Numbered from the stretch's first letter, positions 16,956 to 25,373 are shown. The stretch: 42,865 nucleotides of DNA from Bryobacterales bacterium (GCA_003162425.1 PMOK01000321.1:2086-44950); one strand, 5' to 3'. Notes: generated by a model from the letters alone, not told the origin. Numbers and translations: made by a program.

Positions 16956-18530
16956 TTAATTCGTGAATTTCGCCGACCGCGCCACCGTCACCGCCGGATT
17001 CTTCAACAGCTCCTGCAGCACGTTCTCCGGAACCGGCTGATCGGTCTGGATCACTGAAACCGCCTCCGCGCCTGCGTGCCTGCGTCCCAAGGAAAAAGTC
17101 GCGATATTAATCCCGTTTTTCCCCAGCACGCCGCCCAGGAACCCGATCACACCCGGCACATCCTCGTTTTTCAGGAACACCAGGTTGCCATCCAGCGGAG
17201 CTTCACAATAAATGCCGTCCACCTGGATAAGACGTGGCTGATCCAGCACCACCGCTCCTTCGACAGCCGTCGTACCGGTATCAGTCTCGAGTTCCAGGCG
17301 CACCGAATCGACGTGCGCGGTTCGCTTGTCGTGACGTTCCGCCACGGTCAACCCGCGGTCCCCGGCGATCTGCATGGCGTTTATTGAATTCGCTTTCCCC
17401 GCCAGCGACCGCTGCAGCACTCCCGCCAGTCCCGCATTGCGAACCAGGTGGGTGTTCAACTCCGCGATCTTGCCGAAATACAGCATGCGGACCGTTTTGG
17501 GATTTCCGGTCGAGATATTCGACGCAAACTTGCCCAACCGTTCCGCCAACTGGCTGTAGGGACCGAGCGTCCGGTATTGTTCGGGCGTCAGCGCGGGCAT
17601 GTTCACCGCGTTCAACGCTACTCCGTGCTGCAAGTACTCGACGATCTGCTCGGCGATGCGCACTCCCACAATCGCCTGAGCTTCCTCGGTCGAGCCGCCG
17701 ATGTGCGGAGTCCCGATGAAGTTATCCATGGCCAGGATCGGGTCGCTCGGCTCCGGCGGCTCCGTCTCGAAGACATCCAATGCAGCGCCGCCCACTTTAC
17801 CTGAGGCCAGCGCCTCATTGAGGGCCGCTTCATCGATCAGCTCGCCGCGCGCGCAGTTGATAATCCGGACGCCCTTCTTCATCCGCGCGAAAGCATCATG
17901 CGAGAGCATCCGGTTCGATTCGGGAGTCAACGCGGTGTGCAGCGTGATGTAGTCGCTGAGTGAGTATAGAGTGGGCAGCGACACCAGCTCCACGCCCACG
18001 TCCTTGGCAGTCTGCGAGTGGACGTAAGGGTCGCTGGCAATGATCTTCATCTCGAACGCCGCCGCGCGTTTCACCACCTCGCGCCCAATGCTTCCCAGGC
18101 CGACTATGCCGAGCGTTTTACCGCGCAGCTCGGTTCCCATGAACTTACGCTTCTCCCATTTGCCTGACTTGGTGGACGCGCTGGCCCGTGGAATGGAACG
18201 CGCCAGCGACAACATCAGCGCCAGCGTATGCTCCGCCACCGAGACCGCATTACCGCCCGGCGTGTTCATCACCAATACTCCGGCAGCCGTCGCCGCCGGA
18301 AGCTCGATGTTGTCCACGCCCACGCCGGCGCGGCCAATCACGCGCAGTTTCGGCGCCGCCGACAGTACCGCGGCGTTCACCATCACAGCGCTGCGGACAA
18401 TCAATGCGTCGGCATTCGCCAGGTGTTGGGAGTACTCTTTCGGATTCGATACCACCACTTCCCACCCGGGCTGCTGCTCCAGAAGTTTCACAGCCGCGCT
18501 GTCCAGCGGTTCTGCAATGAGAATTAGCAT
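16956..18530 (-). CDS. serA: D-3-phosphoglycerate dehydrogenase, long form with ASB and ACT domains
   Basis: This 524-residue enzyme oxidises 3-phosphoglycerate to 3-phosphohydroxypyruvate, the first step of serine synthesis. The substrate domain includes GRAGVGVDNI. The NAD-binding domain starts GIVGLGSIGREV. The catalytic residues are Arg in NCARGELID, Glu in DVFETEPPEP and His in GTPHIGGSTEEAQ. The C-terminal 200 residues hold the intervening allosteric substrate-binding domain and an ACT domain (FLKNEDVPGVIGFLGGVLGKNGINIA), where serine feedback normally acts. The gene lies 25 bases downstream of the class V aminotransferase, in one operon. Confidence 0.97.
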   Translation of the reverse strand: MLILIAEPLDSAAVKLLEQQPGWEVVVSNPKEYSQHLANADALIVRSAVMVNAAVLSAAPKLRVIGRAGVGVDNIELPAATAAGVLVMNTPGGNAVSVAEHTLALMLSLARSIPRASASTKSGKWEKRKFMGTELRGKTLGIVGLGSIGREVVKRAAAFEMKIIASDPYVHSQTAKDVGVELVSLPTLYSLSDYITLHTALTPESNRMLSHDAFARMKKGVRIINCARGELIDEAALNEALASGKVGGAALDVFETEPPEPSDPILAMDNFIGTPHIGGSTEEAQAIVGVRIAEQIVEYLQHGVALNAVNMPALTPEQYRTLGPYSQLAERLGKFASNISTGNPKTVRMLYFGKIAELNTHLVRNAGLAGVLQRSLAGKANSINAMQIAGDRGLTVAERHDKRTAHVDSVRLELETDTGTTAVEGAVVLDQPRLIQVDGIYCEAPLDGNLVFLKNEDVPGVIGFLGGVLGKNGINIATFSLGRRHAGAEAVSVIQTDQPVPENVLQELLKNPAVTVARSAKFTN

Positions 18531-18555
18531 GAGTCGTTGGTTAGACTGAGATTGG

Positions 18556-19728
18556 TCAGACCGTGGCTGCTTCTTTCGCCAGCGCGGCTTCTGCGTATAC
18601 GTTCTGTACCGCCGCCACGCCGGTCCCGAATTTCACCGGAACTCCATTGGCCGCCAGAATGATCTCCAGTTCCGCGATCACCCCGAATAGATCCGGAAAG
18701 TCGAAATAGCCCAAGTGCGCGATGCGGAAAATCTGCCCTTGCATCGATCCCTGGCCGTTGGCGATGATGGACCCGAAGCGATTCCGAAATTCCTTCACGA
18801 TTACCTTGGAATCCATACCCTTCGGCGATTTCACTGCCGTTACCGCAGACCCTGGCGAATGCGGGACAAACAATTCCAGACCCAGCGCCGTAACGGCTGC
18901 GCGCGTGGCCTGTGCCAACATTTGGGCGTTCGCCACCAGCTTGTCCATTCCTATGGATTTGACGTACTTCAGAGATTCGGCCAGCGCCAGGAGCAGCGAA
19001 GTGGCCGGCGTCCAGCTGGATTCGCCGTTGGCCGCGTTCTTCTTTTCCTTCTTGAGATTGAAATAATAGCGCGGCAGCTTGGAGTTCTCCGCAAATGCCC
19101 ACGCCTTGGGACTGACGGAGAGAAACGCGAGCCCGGGGGGAATCATGAAGGCTTTCTGCGATCCGCCGATCACCACGTCCAGGCCCCAGCCATCGATATC
19201 CAGCGGCATGGTGCCGAGCCCGGTGATCGCATCCACCACGAAAATCGCTTCCGTTTTCTTCGTCGCCTCACCCATCGCGCGCACGTCGTGTGCCGCGCCC
19301 GTGGAGCTCTCGGACGCCTGCACAAACACGCCTCGCGCGTTTGGTTCCGCCTTCAACGCCTCGATGACGCGTTGCGGGCTTACCACTCCGCCGTAGGGTT
19401 CCTCAAGTACCGTGGCACTCAGGCCGAAGGCCTTTACGATCTCGGCCCAGCGCTCGCCGAATTTTCCAGCCGTGCAAACGATCACGCGATCGCCTGGGGA
19501 AAACAGATTCGCCACCGAAGCTTCCATCGCGCCGGTCCCGGAGGACACCAGCGCCAGCACATCGTTCGATGTGCCCATCACTTCCTTCAGGTCCGCCAAA
19601 ACAGCGCGGTACATCTTGCGGAAGTCTTCGGTGCGGTGATGAATGTCGGACCCCATCATCGCGTGCAGCGCCTGGGGCAGGAGCGGCGTGGGGCCAGGTG
19701 TCAGTAAGCGTTGTTTCTTGATATACAT
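18556..19728 (-). CDS. Class V PLP aminotransferase, serine-pyruvate/alanine-glyoxylate type
   Basis: This fold-type I aminotransferase of 390 residues opens with KKQRLLTPGPTPLLP and an IHHRTEDFRKMY segment. It carries the phosphate-binding region SSGTGAMEAS, the Asp that contacts the pyridine ring in FVVDAITGLGTMP, and the PLP lysine in VVIGGSQKAFMIPPGL. Enzymes of this group next to serA often act as phosphoserine aminotransferase or in serine/glyoxylate exchange. With serA directly downstream, a role in serine synthesis is likely but not proven. I start at ATG 19728 because the family begins with the TPGPTP segment; the longer TTG frame at 19755 would overlap the divergent gene's ribosome site. 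Confidence 0.9.
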   Translation of the reverse strand: MYIKKQRLLTPGPTPLLPQALHAMMGSDIHHRTEDFRKMYRAVLADLKEVMGTSNDVLALVSSGTGAMEASVANLFSPGDRVIVCTAGKFGERWAEIVKAFGLSATVLEEPYGGVVSPQRVIEALKAEPNARGVFVQASESSTGAAHDVRAMGEATKKTEAIFVVDAITGLGTMPLDIDGWGLDVVIGGSQKAFMIPPGLAFLSVSPKAWAFAENSKLPRYYFNLKKEKKNAANGESSWTPATSLLLALAESLKYVKSIGMDKLVANAQMLAQATRAAVTALGLELFVPHSPGSAVTAVKSPKGMDSKVIVKEFRNRFGSIIANGQGSMQGQIFRIAHLGYFDFPDLFGVIAELEIILAANGVPVKFGTGVAAVQNVYAEAALAKEAATV

Positions 19729-19757
19729 GAGAGGGATTAACACTAAGGATACCAAAC

Positions 19758-20204
19758 ATGGCTTTACTGGACCGGATTCAAACCGACATGGTGGCGGCCA
19801 TGCGCGCCAAGGACGAAGCGCGTCTCAACGCCATCCGTCTGATCAAGACCGCGCTCAAGAAACATGAGGTGGATTCCATGAAGCCTCTGGATGAAACCAC
19901 CGAGCTGCAGATCCTGAGCACGCTAATAAAACAGCGGCGCGAAGCGGCCGAAATGTTCCGCAAGGGCGCGCGGCCCGAGCTGGCTGAAAAAGAAGAAGCC
20001 GAGCTCAAATTGGTGGAATCCTACATGCCCGCGGCACCATCGGATGCCGAGATCGACGCCGCCATCACGGCCGCCCTAGCCGAGACCGGCGTGACGTCCG
20101 CAAAGCAGATGGGCGTGGTGATGAAAGCTACGCAGGCGAAGCTGGCGGGAAAACGCGTGGATGGAAAAGCCCTCAGTGAAAAAGTGCGGGCGAAATTAGG
20201 GTGA
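19758..20204 (+). CDS. GatB/YqeY domain protein
   Basis: This 148-residue protein is a stand-alone YqeY protein, related to the C-terminal tRNA-binding tail of GatB, the amidotransferase subunit. Characteristic sequences are MRAKDEARLNAIRLIKTALK, LIKQRREAAEMF, ELKLVESYMP and SAKQMGVVMKA near the end. Its function is not established; it may bind tRNA. ATG 19758 has an AAGGA site eight bases upstream. Only 29 bases separate it from the divergent aminotransferase start, so at least one promoter must lie inside the other gene. Confidence 0.95.
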   Translation: MALLDRIQTDMVAAMRAKDEARLNAIRLIKTALKKHEVDSMKPLDETTELQILSTLIKQRREAAEMFRKGARPELAEKEEAELKLVESYMPAAPSDAEIDAAITAALAETGVTSAKQMGVVMKATQAKLAGKRVDGKALSEKVRAKLG

Positions 20205-20212
20205 CAGGATAC

Positions 20213-20986
20213 TCATTCCCCGATTTTCGCCACGGCGGCTCGGTAATCCGACGCAGTCCACTCCTTTGGATCTTTATCCATTCCTAGGAGAGCTGCAGCA
20301 GCTTCTGCCACTCGAACCTTGATGTTGGGGTCCTCGAGCATCGTCAGAAGAATTGGAATGAGGCGCTGATCCCGACGCTTTCCCAATCCAACCGCCGCTT
20401 CCTCCCGAACATCTTCATCCTTATCGGACAGGCATCGAAAAAGCGCATCGCGGATCTCAGGTGAGTCGGCAGCTCCCATCACTCCGAGTCCAAAGACCGC
20501 CCAATCGCGGATTTCGTCTTCCGGATCGGAGGTGAGTTTCAGTAAACCCTCGATGGATCGCTCATCGTTTGGGAAGCAGCCGAGCGCGAAGGCCACAGCG
20601 TAGCGCACGCGGTGGACCGGAGAATCCTGATAGCGCAGGATAAAAGGTATAGCTAATGCGTTATCCAGGTGGCCGAGCCCGGAGATAATGGAGTATAGAA
20701 CCATTGGGTCCTGCTCCTTTTCCAGCATATCCGTGAGCAGCGCGTAGGACTCATCGCGGAACAGGAATTCATGTCTTGGAATAGTTCCGCGTCGAAGCTG
20801 GCACAGGATGCTGGCAGCTCGCGCTCTCTTTAGTGGATCGTCAGACAAACACCACGCCGCGGCGCGTTCGAAGATCTCCCGGCTTCCATTTCGACGCAAT
20901 GCGTGGACGGCATCCCAGGCTTCTTCCGCCTCGTAGTCGCCGACGAGCGTCCGCGCGAAGAGTGCCTCAATTTCGGAGCTGTTCAT
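20213..20986 (-). CDS. HEAT-repeat protein
   Basis: This 257-residue protein consists of tandem helical HEAT-like repeats of about 30 residues, for example VHRVRYAVAFALGCFPNDERS, EDEIRDWAVFGLGVMGAAD and DEDVREEAAVGLGKRRDQR. These resemble PBS lyase-type repeats and normally mediate protein-protein contacts. No catalytic motif or signal peptide is visible. ATG 20986 has a GAGG site five bases upstream. The gene is convergent with the YqeY-like gene and divergent from the leucine-rich-repeat gene. Confidence 0.85.
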   Translation of the reverse strand: MNSSEIEALFARTLVGDYEAEEAWDAVHALRRNGSREIFERAAAWCLSDDPLKRARAASILCQLRRGTIPRHEFLFRDESYALLTDMLEKEQDPMVLYSIISGLGHLDNALAIPFILRYQDSPVHRVRYAVAFALGCFPNDERSIEGLLKLTSDPEDEIRDWAVFGLGVMGAADSPEIRDALFRCLSDKDEDVREEAAVGLGKRRDQRLIPILLTMLEDPNIKVRVAEAAAALLGMDKDPKEWTASDYRAAVAKIGE

Positions 20987-21027
20987 GGAAACCTCAATTA
21001 CAGTATCGAACTGCTAGGATCGCGAGT

Positions 21028-21675
21028 ATGCCGGATCTGAACCTCTGGAAAAAGCACCTCGGTCACGTGCCAGAATCCGTCTGGACCCAAACCGATCTCG
21101 AAACCCTGGTGCTGGCCGACAACGATCTGTCCGAAGTTTCCGATCAGATCGGCCGCCTGCGAAAACTCCGCATGCTCGATCTCGGGCATAACCAATTGAC
21201 GCGTGTGCCGGATGCCCTGGCCGATCTCGACGGACTCACCGATTTTCTCTAGCTGCACGACAACCGATTAACCTCCCTGCCCGCCTCTTTCGCGCGCCTC
21301 ACAAAGCTCCGCTACCTCAACATCAGCGAGAACGCCTTCGAAGTATTTCCGGAGTGCGTTTGCGGCATGGCAAGCCTGATCGAGCTTCGCGTAACCGATA
21401 ACAAACTCACCTCGCTACCGGATTCAATCGGCCGCCTGACCAACTTGCGAGAATTGCACCTCAGAAACAACCGCCTGATCACGCTGCCACAGTCGATTGA
21501 GAAGCTCCGAGAACTGCGCCAGCTAGACCTACGCGGTAACCCGCTGACGCACCTGCCCGCGACCATCGCCACCCTGCCTCGGCTGGACAAACTCGATTTG
21601 CGATGGGTGACGACGCTCGGGCCGATGGAGTGGCTCGCGGCTCTCGAGGCGCGCGGCTGCGCCGTCTACCGCTGA
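21028..21675 (+). pseudogene. Leucine-rich-repeat protein interrupted by in-frame TAG
   Basis: One open frame of 216 codons encodes about eight leucine-rich repeats of 23 residues (LETLVLADNDLSEV, LRMLDLGHNQLTRVP, LRELHLRNNRLITLP). It is broken by TAG at 21250-21252, codon 75. The sequence on both sides fits one repeat, DGLTDFL then LHDNRLTSLP, where family members usually have Tyr or another residue at the stop position. A single base change TAT or TAC to TAG would explain it. A downstream ATG at 21367 could restart translation for the last four repeats. No secretion signal is seen. It could be an assembly error, a recent pseudogene or readthrough. Confidence 0.8.
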
Positions 21676-21718
21676 TCGTGATAGACTGACCAAGCATCAA
21701 ATTCTAGGAGATCAAACC

Positions 21719-22024
21719 ATGCGCATGCTCATGCACCTTCAATTCCCGCTCGAACCATTCAACGCTGCCGTTCGAGACGGATCGGCCGGACAGAAGATCC
21801 AAAAGATTCTCGAGGCCATCAAACCCGAAGCCGCTTATTTCTGCGAACACAACGGCCATCGTGGCGGCACGCTAGTCGTCAACGTCAACCAAGCTTCCGA
21901 TATCCCTGTGCTGGCCGAACCGTGGTTCCTAACGTTCAACGCCCATGTTGAGTTTCGTGTTGCGATGACGCCCGAAGACCTCGGGCGCGCCAATCTGGAC
22001 GCGTTGGGAAAGAAGTGGGCGTAG
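21719..22024 (+). CDS. Small conserved protein of unknown function
   Basis: This 101-residue protein ([18 protein letters not shown]) has an alternating beta-alpha pattern suggestive of a dimeric alpha/beta-barrel of the DUF3303 or muconolactone-isomerase sort, including [21 protein letters not shown] and VAMTPEDL. I do not know its reaction. Similar proteins have sometimes been labelled pantothenate synthetase, a label I would not trust. AGGAG lies seven bases upstream of ATG 21719. Its last 10 bases overlap the thiD start. Confidence 0.7.
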   Translation: MRMLMHLQFPLEPFNAAVRDGSAGQKIQKILEAIKPEAAYFCEHNGHRGGTLVVNVNQASDIPVLAEPWFLTFNAHVEFRVAMTPEDLGRANLDALGKKWA

Positions 22025-22809
22025 CTGTTCCGGTTGCCCTTACCATCGCCGGGTCCGATCCCAGCGGCGGCGCGGGCATCCAAGCTGATCTCAAGACCTT
22101 CCATCAGTTCGGCGTGTACGGTGAGGCCGTCATCACGCTCCTCACCGTACAGAACACCGTGGGCGTCACTCGGATCGAATGCCTGACGCCAGATCTCGTG
22201 ATCGAACAGATTCGCGCCGTCATCGAGGACATTCCGCCAAGTGCCGCCAAAACCGGAGCCCTGGGCAATCGAGAGATCATCGAGGGGGTCGCCGAGTTGG
22301 CTACGGATTTCCAGTTTCCACTGGTGGTGGATCCCGTACTGGTGAGCAAGCATGGCGCGGCGCTGATGGCCGCCAATGCGATCGAAATTCTAAAGACGCG
22401 ATTGCTGTCCTGCGCGTTTCTGGTTACCCCCAACCTCGAAGAGGCGTCTATGCTGGCCGGCATGGACGTGCACGATGTCGCTTCCATGCGTGCAGCCGCA
22501 CGGAAAATCCTGGAACTGGGTCCTCAAGCCGTATTGGTGAAGGGAGGACATCTAGCCGGCGACGCCATCGACGTGCTTCTTTACCAGGGCGACTGGACCG
22601 AGTTCACGGCGCCGCGCGTCGAAACCCGCCATACACACGGCACGGGCTGCACTTATTCCGCGGCGATAACAGCGTCGCTCGCGGCCGGCCATGAACTTCC
22701 AACGGCCATCCGCCATGCCAAGCAGTACATCACCGAGGCGATTCGAACGAATCCAGGATTGGGCCGCGGTTCAGGACCGGTGAATCATCACGCGGGCGCC
22801 CGTGACTGA
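22015..22809 (+). CDS. thiD: Hydroxymethylpyrimidine/phosphomethylpyrimidine kinase
   Basis: This 264-residue ribokinase-fold enzyme phosphorylates HMP and HMP-phosphate to HMP-PP for thiamine synthesis. It shows [22 protein letters not shown], the substrate-contact region [45 protein letters not shown], and the anion-hole motif [13 protein letters not shown]. The start is GTG 22015 inside the preceding small gene. No TPP riboswitch is visible upstream. It is the only thiamine gene in the window. Confidence 0.95.
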   Translation: MGVAVPVALTIAGSDPSGGAGIQADLKTFHQFGVYGEAVITLLTVQNTVGVTRIECLTPDLVIEQIRAVIEDIPPSAAKTGALGNREIIEGVAELATDFQFPLVVDPVLVSKHGAALMAANAIEILKTRLLSCAFLVTPNLEEASMLAGMDVHDVASMRAAARKILELGPQAVLVKGGHLAGDAIDVLLYQGDWTEFTAPRVETRHTHGTGCTYSAAITASLAAGHELPTAIRHAKQYITEAIRTNPGLGRGSGPVNHHAGARD

Positions 22810-22813
22810 AAAG

Positions 22814-23161
22814 TCACCTCGGCTCAGGCAGCGCGTCCGGCTTGGGTTGGTCGGGCTTCGCTTGCTCCGCCTTAGGTTGGTCCGGAAGAATGAACGACGT
22901 CTCGCCCGGGCGCACCAGCTTCAGCTTCTTGCGAATCTCCAGCTCTTGTGCGGACGGGTTTTCCTCCAGCTTCTTAATGCGGTCGCGCCGATATTGATTC
23001 TCGCGTTGCAGATTGGTGTTGTCTTCTTCGAGCGTACGGATCTCTCGCCACTTCTCGCGCAACGCGGGAATGCCCTGCGGTCCTCGCAACACCAGGTAGC
23101 CGTACACTCCTATCAGGCCGACCACCAACAAAAAGCCCGTGCGCCGAACTGCGTTTTTCAT
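22814..23161 (-). CDS. FtsB/DivIC-like septum formation initiator protein
   Basis: This 115-residue bitopic membrane protein has a short cytoplasmic N-terminus, one transmembrane helix (GFLLVVGLIGVYGYLVL) at about 9-25, and then a coiled coil (REIRTLEEDNTNLQRENQYRRDRIKKLEENP). The segment QELEIRKKLKLVRPGETSFIL matches the DivIC/FtsB family, which bridges FtsL and FtsQ in the divisome. The proline- and lysine-rich tail is variable. It is convergent with thiD, four bases apart, and divergent from cutA. Confidence 0.85.
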   Translation of the reverse strand: MKNAVRRTGFLLVVGLIGVYGYLVLRGPQGIPALREKWREIRTLEEDNTNLQRENQYRRDRIKKLEENPSAQELEIRKKLKLVRPGETSFILPDQPKAEQAKPDQPKPDALPEPR

Positions 23162-23190
23162 TTCGTGCGGTATGAGTCCTTACATTTGTT

Positions 23191-23196
23191 TATAAT
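23191..23196 (+). promoter_or_regulatory. TATAAT -10-like box in the ftsB-like/cutA divergent region
   Basis: A perfect TATAAT lies in the 79-base divergent gap, 45 bases before cutA. No good -35 sits at the right distance on the plus strand, and the box is AT-rich on both strands, so direction is uncertain. Confidence 0.25.
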
Positions 23197-23240
23197 CCTC
23201 TTTTGCCAAAAGATCCAGTAGGAAAGCTGAAAAAATTCAA

Positions 23241-23573
23241 ATGACCGACAAGATTGTTGTCCTGAGCACCTGTGCGTCACCCGACGAGGCCGCGCGGATC
23301 GCTCGCGGATTGGTGGAGAAGCGCCTGGCGGCGTGCGTGAACGTGCTGCCCGGCATCCGCAGCATTTATCGATGGAAGGGCGCGATAGAGGATGAACCTG
23401 AGGTCCTGCTGGTGATCAAATCCAGCCGCGCGCTGTTCAATCAGTTGCGCATCGAGCTGGAACGAATGCATTCCTACGAACTCCCGGAGGCGATCGCCAT
23501 CCCGGTGGTGGAAGGCTCCGAACCTTACCTGGCATGGATGGACCGTGAACTGGCCGCCGGGTTGGACTCATGA
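23241..23573 (+). CDS. cutA: CutA1-type divalent cation tolerance protein
   Basis: This 110-residue protein is a member of the trimeric PII-like CutA family. Diagnostic sequences are VLSTCASPDEAARIARGLVEKRLAACVNVLPGIRSIYRWKG and the LLVIKSS and HSYELPEAIAIPV segments. The family was linked to copper tolerance in E. coli, but its general function is unclear. The stop overlaps the MFS gene start (ATGA), so the two are co-translated. Confidence 0.95.
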   Translation: MTDKIVVLSTCASPDEAARIARGLVEKRLAACVNVLPGIRSIYRWKGAIEDEPEVLLVIKSSRALFNQLRIELERMHSYELPEAIAIPVVEGSEPYLAWMDRELAAGLDS

Positions 23574-24823
23574 CCCAGCGCCCCACGCACGCCCGCTATT
23601 GGGTAATCTTCTACGCCGTTACATTGGCGATCCTTTCTTACATCAATCGGGTAGCCATCTCGCAGGCCGCGCCCGAAATCACGCGCGATCTGAAATTCAC
23701 GGACGTCCAGATGGGCAAGATCTTCGGCGCCTTCGCGCTCTCCTACGCGCTGTTCGAGGTTCCCAGCGGTTGGTTGGGCGATTGGATCGGCCCGCGAAAG
23801 GTGCTGTTGCGCATCGTGCTGTGGTGGTCGGCGTTCACCGCCATCACGGGCGGCATGTGGAATTTCACCTCCCTGTGGTTGGCTCGATTCTTTTTCGGCG
23901 CTGGCGAAGCGGGCGGCTTTCCGAACCTCACCAAAGCATTCACCACCTGGCTTCCCAAGCTGGAACATGTGCGGGCGCAGGGCATCATGTGGACCTTCGC
24001 GCGCTGGGGCGGCGCGTTCACGCCGGTGCTGGTGGTATGGGTCTTGCGCTTCGTGAATTGGCGCTGGGCGTTCGTGCTCTTTGGGGGACTGGGCGTGGTA
24101 TGGGCGAGCTTCTTCTATCGCTGGTATCGCGACAATCCGCGCGACCACCCGGCCGTGAATGCCGCCGAGCTGGCGCTACTGGAAGGCGCAGAGCGTCTCG
24201 CCTCAGGCCACGCCAAGGTTCCCTGGGCCAAGCTGCTTAAATCGCGCTCGATCTGGCTGCTGTGGCTGCAGTATTTCTGCTCGTCGTTCCCTTGGTACTT
24301 CAACATCACCTGGCTGCCCACGTATCTGCAGCAGCACTGGAAACTGGCGCCGTCGGAAGCCGCGCGGTACGCCATTCTCCCGTTGTTCTTTGGCGGATTG
24401 GGGGCGCTATTCTGTGGTTCCATCTCGGCGCGATTTGCTCGACGCGTGGGTTTGGCTCAAAGCCGCCGTATCCTGGCTACTTCCGGATTTCTGGGCGCCG
24501 CGATCTTTCTGGCGCTCTCCATCCAGTTTCACGATCCCAAATGGACCATGCTATCCATGGGCATGGCCAGCTTCTGCAACGACCTGGCCATGCCGCCCTC
24601 CTGGGCCGCCTGCATGGATATCGGCGGCAAATACGCGGGAACAGTTTCAGGCTCGATGAACATGATGGGAAACCTGGCCGGTTACGTCTCGCCGGTAGTC
24701 GGCGGCTATATCCTGGCCGCGACCGGCCGGGACTGGAACGTTTTCCTATACGTTCTAGCCGCAGTGTATCTTTCAGGCACGCTGATCTGGCCCTTCATCG
24801 ATCCAGAGACGCCGATTGAATAA
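23570..24823 (+). CDS. MFS transporter, anion:cation symporter (ACS) type
   Basis: This 417-residue protein with about 12 hydrophobic segments is a major facilitator permease. The N-terminal half shows LAILSYINRVAISQAAPEI, a family signature, and GWLGDWIGPRKVLL, the conserved loop 2-3 motif. LARFFFGAGEAGGFPNLTKA is typical of the ACS family that carries hexuronates, glucarate, phthalate and similar organic anions. The central loop falls near 190-230. The closing ETPIE follows the last helix. The substrate cannot be told. It is translationally coupled to cutA by an ATGA overlap, though a shared function is not obvious. Confidence 0.93.
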   Translation: MTQRPTHARYWVIFYAVTLAILSYINRVAISQAAPEITRDLKFTDVQMGKIFGAFALSYALFEVPSGWLGDWIGPRKVLLRIVLWWSAFTAITGGMWNFTSLWLARFFFGAGEAGGFPNLTKAFTTWLPKLEHVRAQGIMWTFARWGGAFTPVLVVWVLRFVNWRWAFVLFGGLGVVWASFFYRWYRDNPRDHPAVNAAELALLEGAERLASGHAKVPWAKLLKSRSIWLLWLQYFCSSFPWYFNITWLPTYLQQHWKLAPSEAARYAILPLFFGGLGALFCGSISARFARRVGLAQSRRILATSGFLGAAIFLALSIQFHDPKWTMLSMGMASFCNDLAMPPSWAACMDIGGKYAGTVSGSMNMMGNLAGYVSPVVGGYILAATGRDWNVFLYVLAAVYLSGTLIWPFIDPETPIE

Positions 24824-24863
24824 TCGGTTCTTCAGTTATTCGGTTGTTCAGTTCCTCGGTTCA
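24824..24863. repeat. Five tandem 8-base units downstream of the MFS gene
   Basis: The units follow TCRGTTNN (TCGGTTCT, TCAGTTAT, TCGGTTGT, TCAGTTCC, TCGGTTCA), or a 16-base period read two and a half times. The rest of the gap to 24998 contains a fragment resembling a dispersed GC-rich repeat (GAGCCGCGACCGGAAGGGAG) and no gene I can support. Confidence 0.6.
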
Positions 24864-24998
24864 CTGGCCGCGCCCAACTATCGGCTTATGCGGGATGTTC
24901 GAGAGTGTAGCCGAGCCGCGACCGGAAGGGAGCGCCGTCAACTGGTAAAGCTTCGTGACGCTAAGCGCGGGGATAAAGGTCTTTCCGATTCCAGTGCC

Positions 24999-25232
24999 CT
25001 AATCGAAGACGTTCAGGATGTGGTCATTTGCAAAGTCGAGCACTGTTAGTACCTGCTGTCGTGTGATGGACGGATACAGTTGAACGAATTGGTCGATCGT
25101 TTCACCACCCTCGAGAAAGTCGATCAGACTTTGAACCGGCACGCGAGTAACACGGAAGCACGGCGCACCGCTCATTCGCTGGGGATTAACCCAGACCACC
25201 TCATCAAGCCGGCGTTTCTGTTCCGCAGTCAT
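24999..25232 (-). CDS. DUF433 protein, VapB45-like antitoxin
   Basis: This 77-residue protein matches DUF433: VVWVNPQRMSGAPCFRVTRVPVQSLIDFLEGGETIDQFVQLYPSITRQQVLTVLDFA. The first half is a small beta-structured segment and the second a helix-turn-helix-like part. DUF433 proteins are normally antitoxins encoded just before a DUF5615 PIN-like toxin. No such toxin frame follows: the 175 bases up to the MFS gene show only repeat remnants. ATG 25232 has a poorly spaced GAGG, so the true start may be slightly further in. It is probably an orphan left after toxin loss. Confidence 0.75.
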   Translation of the reverse strand: MTAEQKRRLDEVVWVNPQRMSGAPCFRVTRVPVQSLIDFLEGGETIDQFVQLYPSITRQQVLTVLDFANDHILNVFD

Positions 25233-25320
25233 ACCTCAACATTAAGGCAACTTGCCGGTTGACGCAATGAGATCACTCGGGCTATTTGTCCTGGACTACG
25301 CGCATGGACATCGGCCGTGA

Positions 25321-25359
25321 ATGAACGCTACTTAACGCGAATAAAACATTTGCGTTCAT
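25321..25359. repeat. Inverted repeat after the cytochrome bc genes
   Basis: ATGAACGC at 25321-25328 pairs with GCGTTCAT at 25352-25359 across a 23-base AT-rich loop. It lies 15 bases downstream of the cytochrome gene stop on the minus strand, without a T-run. It may be an mRNA-end structure. The remaining 140-base gap holds nothing else. Confidence 0.35.
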
Positions 25360-25373
25360 CCGCGGCTAAAAAA

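Noticed and set aside
18715..19707. A 330-codon plus-strand frame opposite the aminotransferase
   Set aside because: It is antisense to a gene with all family motifs and has an Arg/His-rich composition typical of a GC-rich shadow frame.
6434..21252. Genome-wide recoding of TAG as a sense codon
   Set aside because: At least seven ordinary genes here end in TAG at the expected family C-terminus, so TAG is a working stop codon.
21900..22014. TPP riboswitch upstream of thiD
   Set aside because: No CTGAGA or related TPP core elements are present; the region is coding for the preceding small protein.
24816..25049. Short plus-strand ORF after the MFS gene
   Set aside because: It runs through the octamer repeats and antisense to the DUF433 gene; no coding features.
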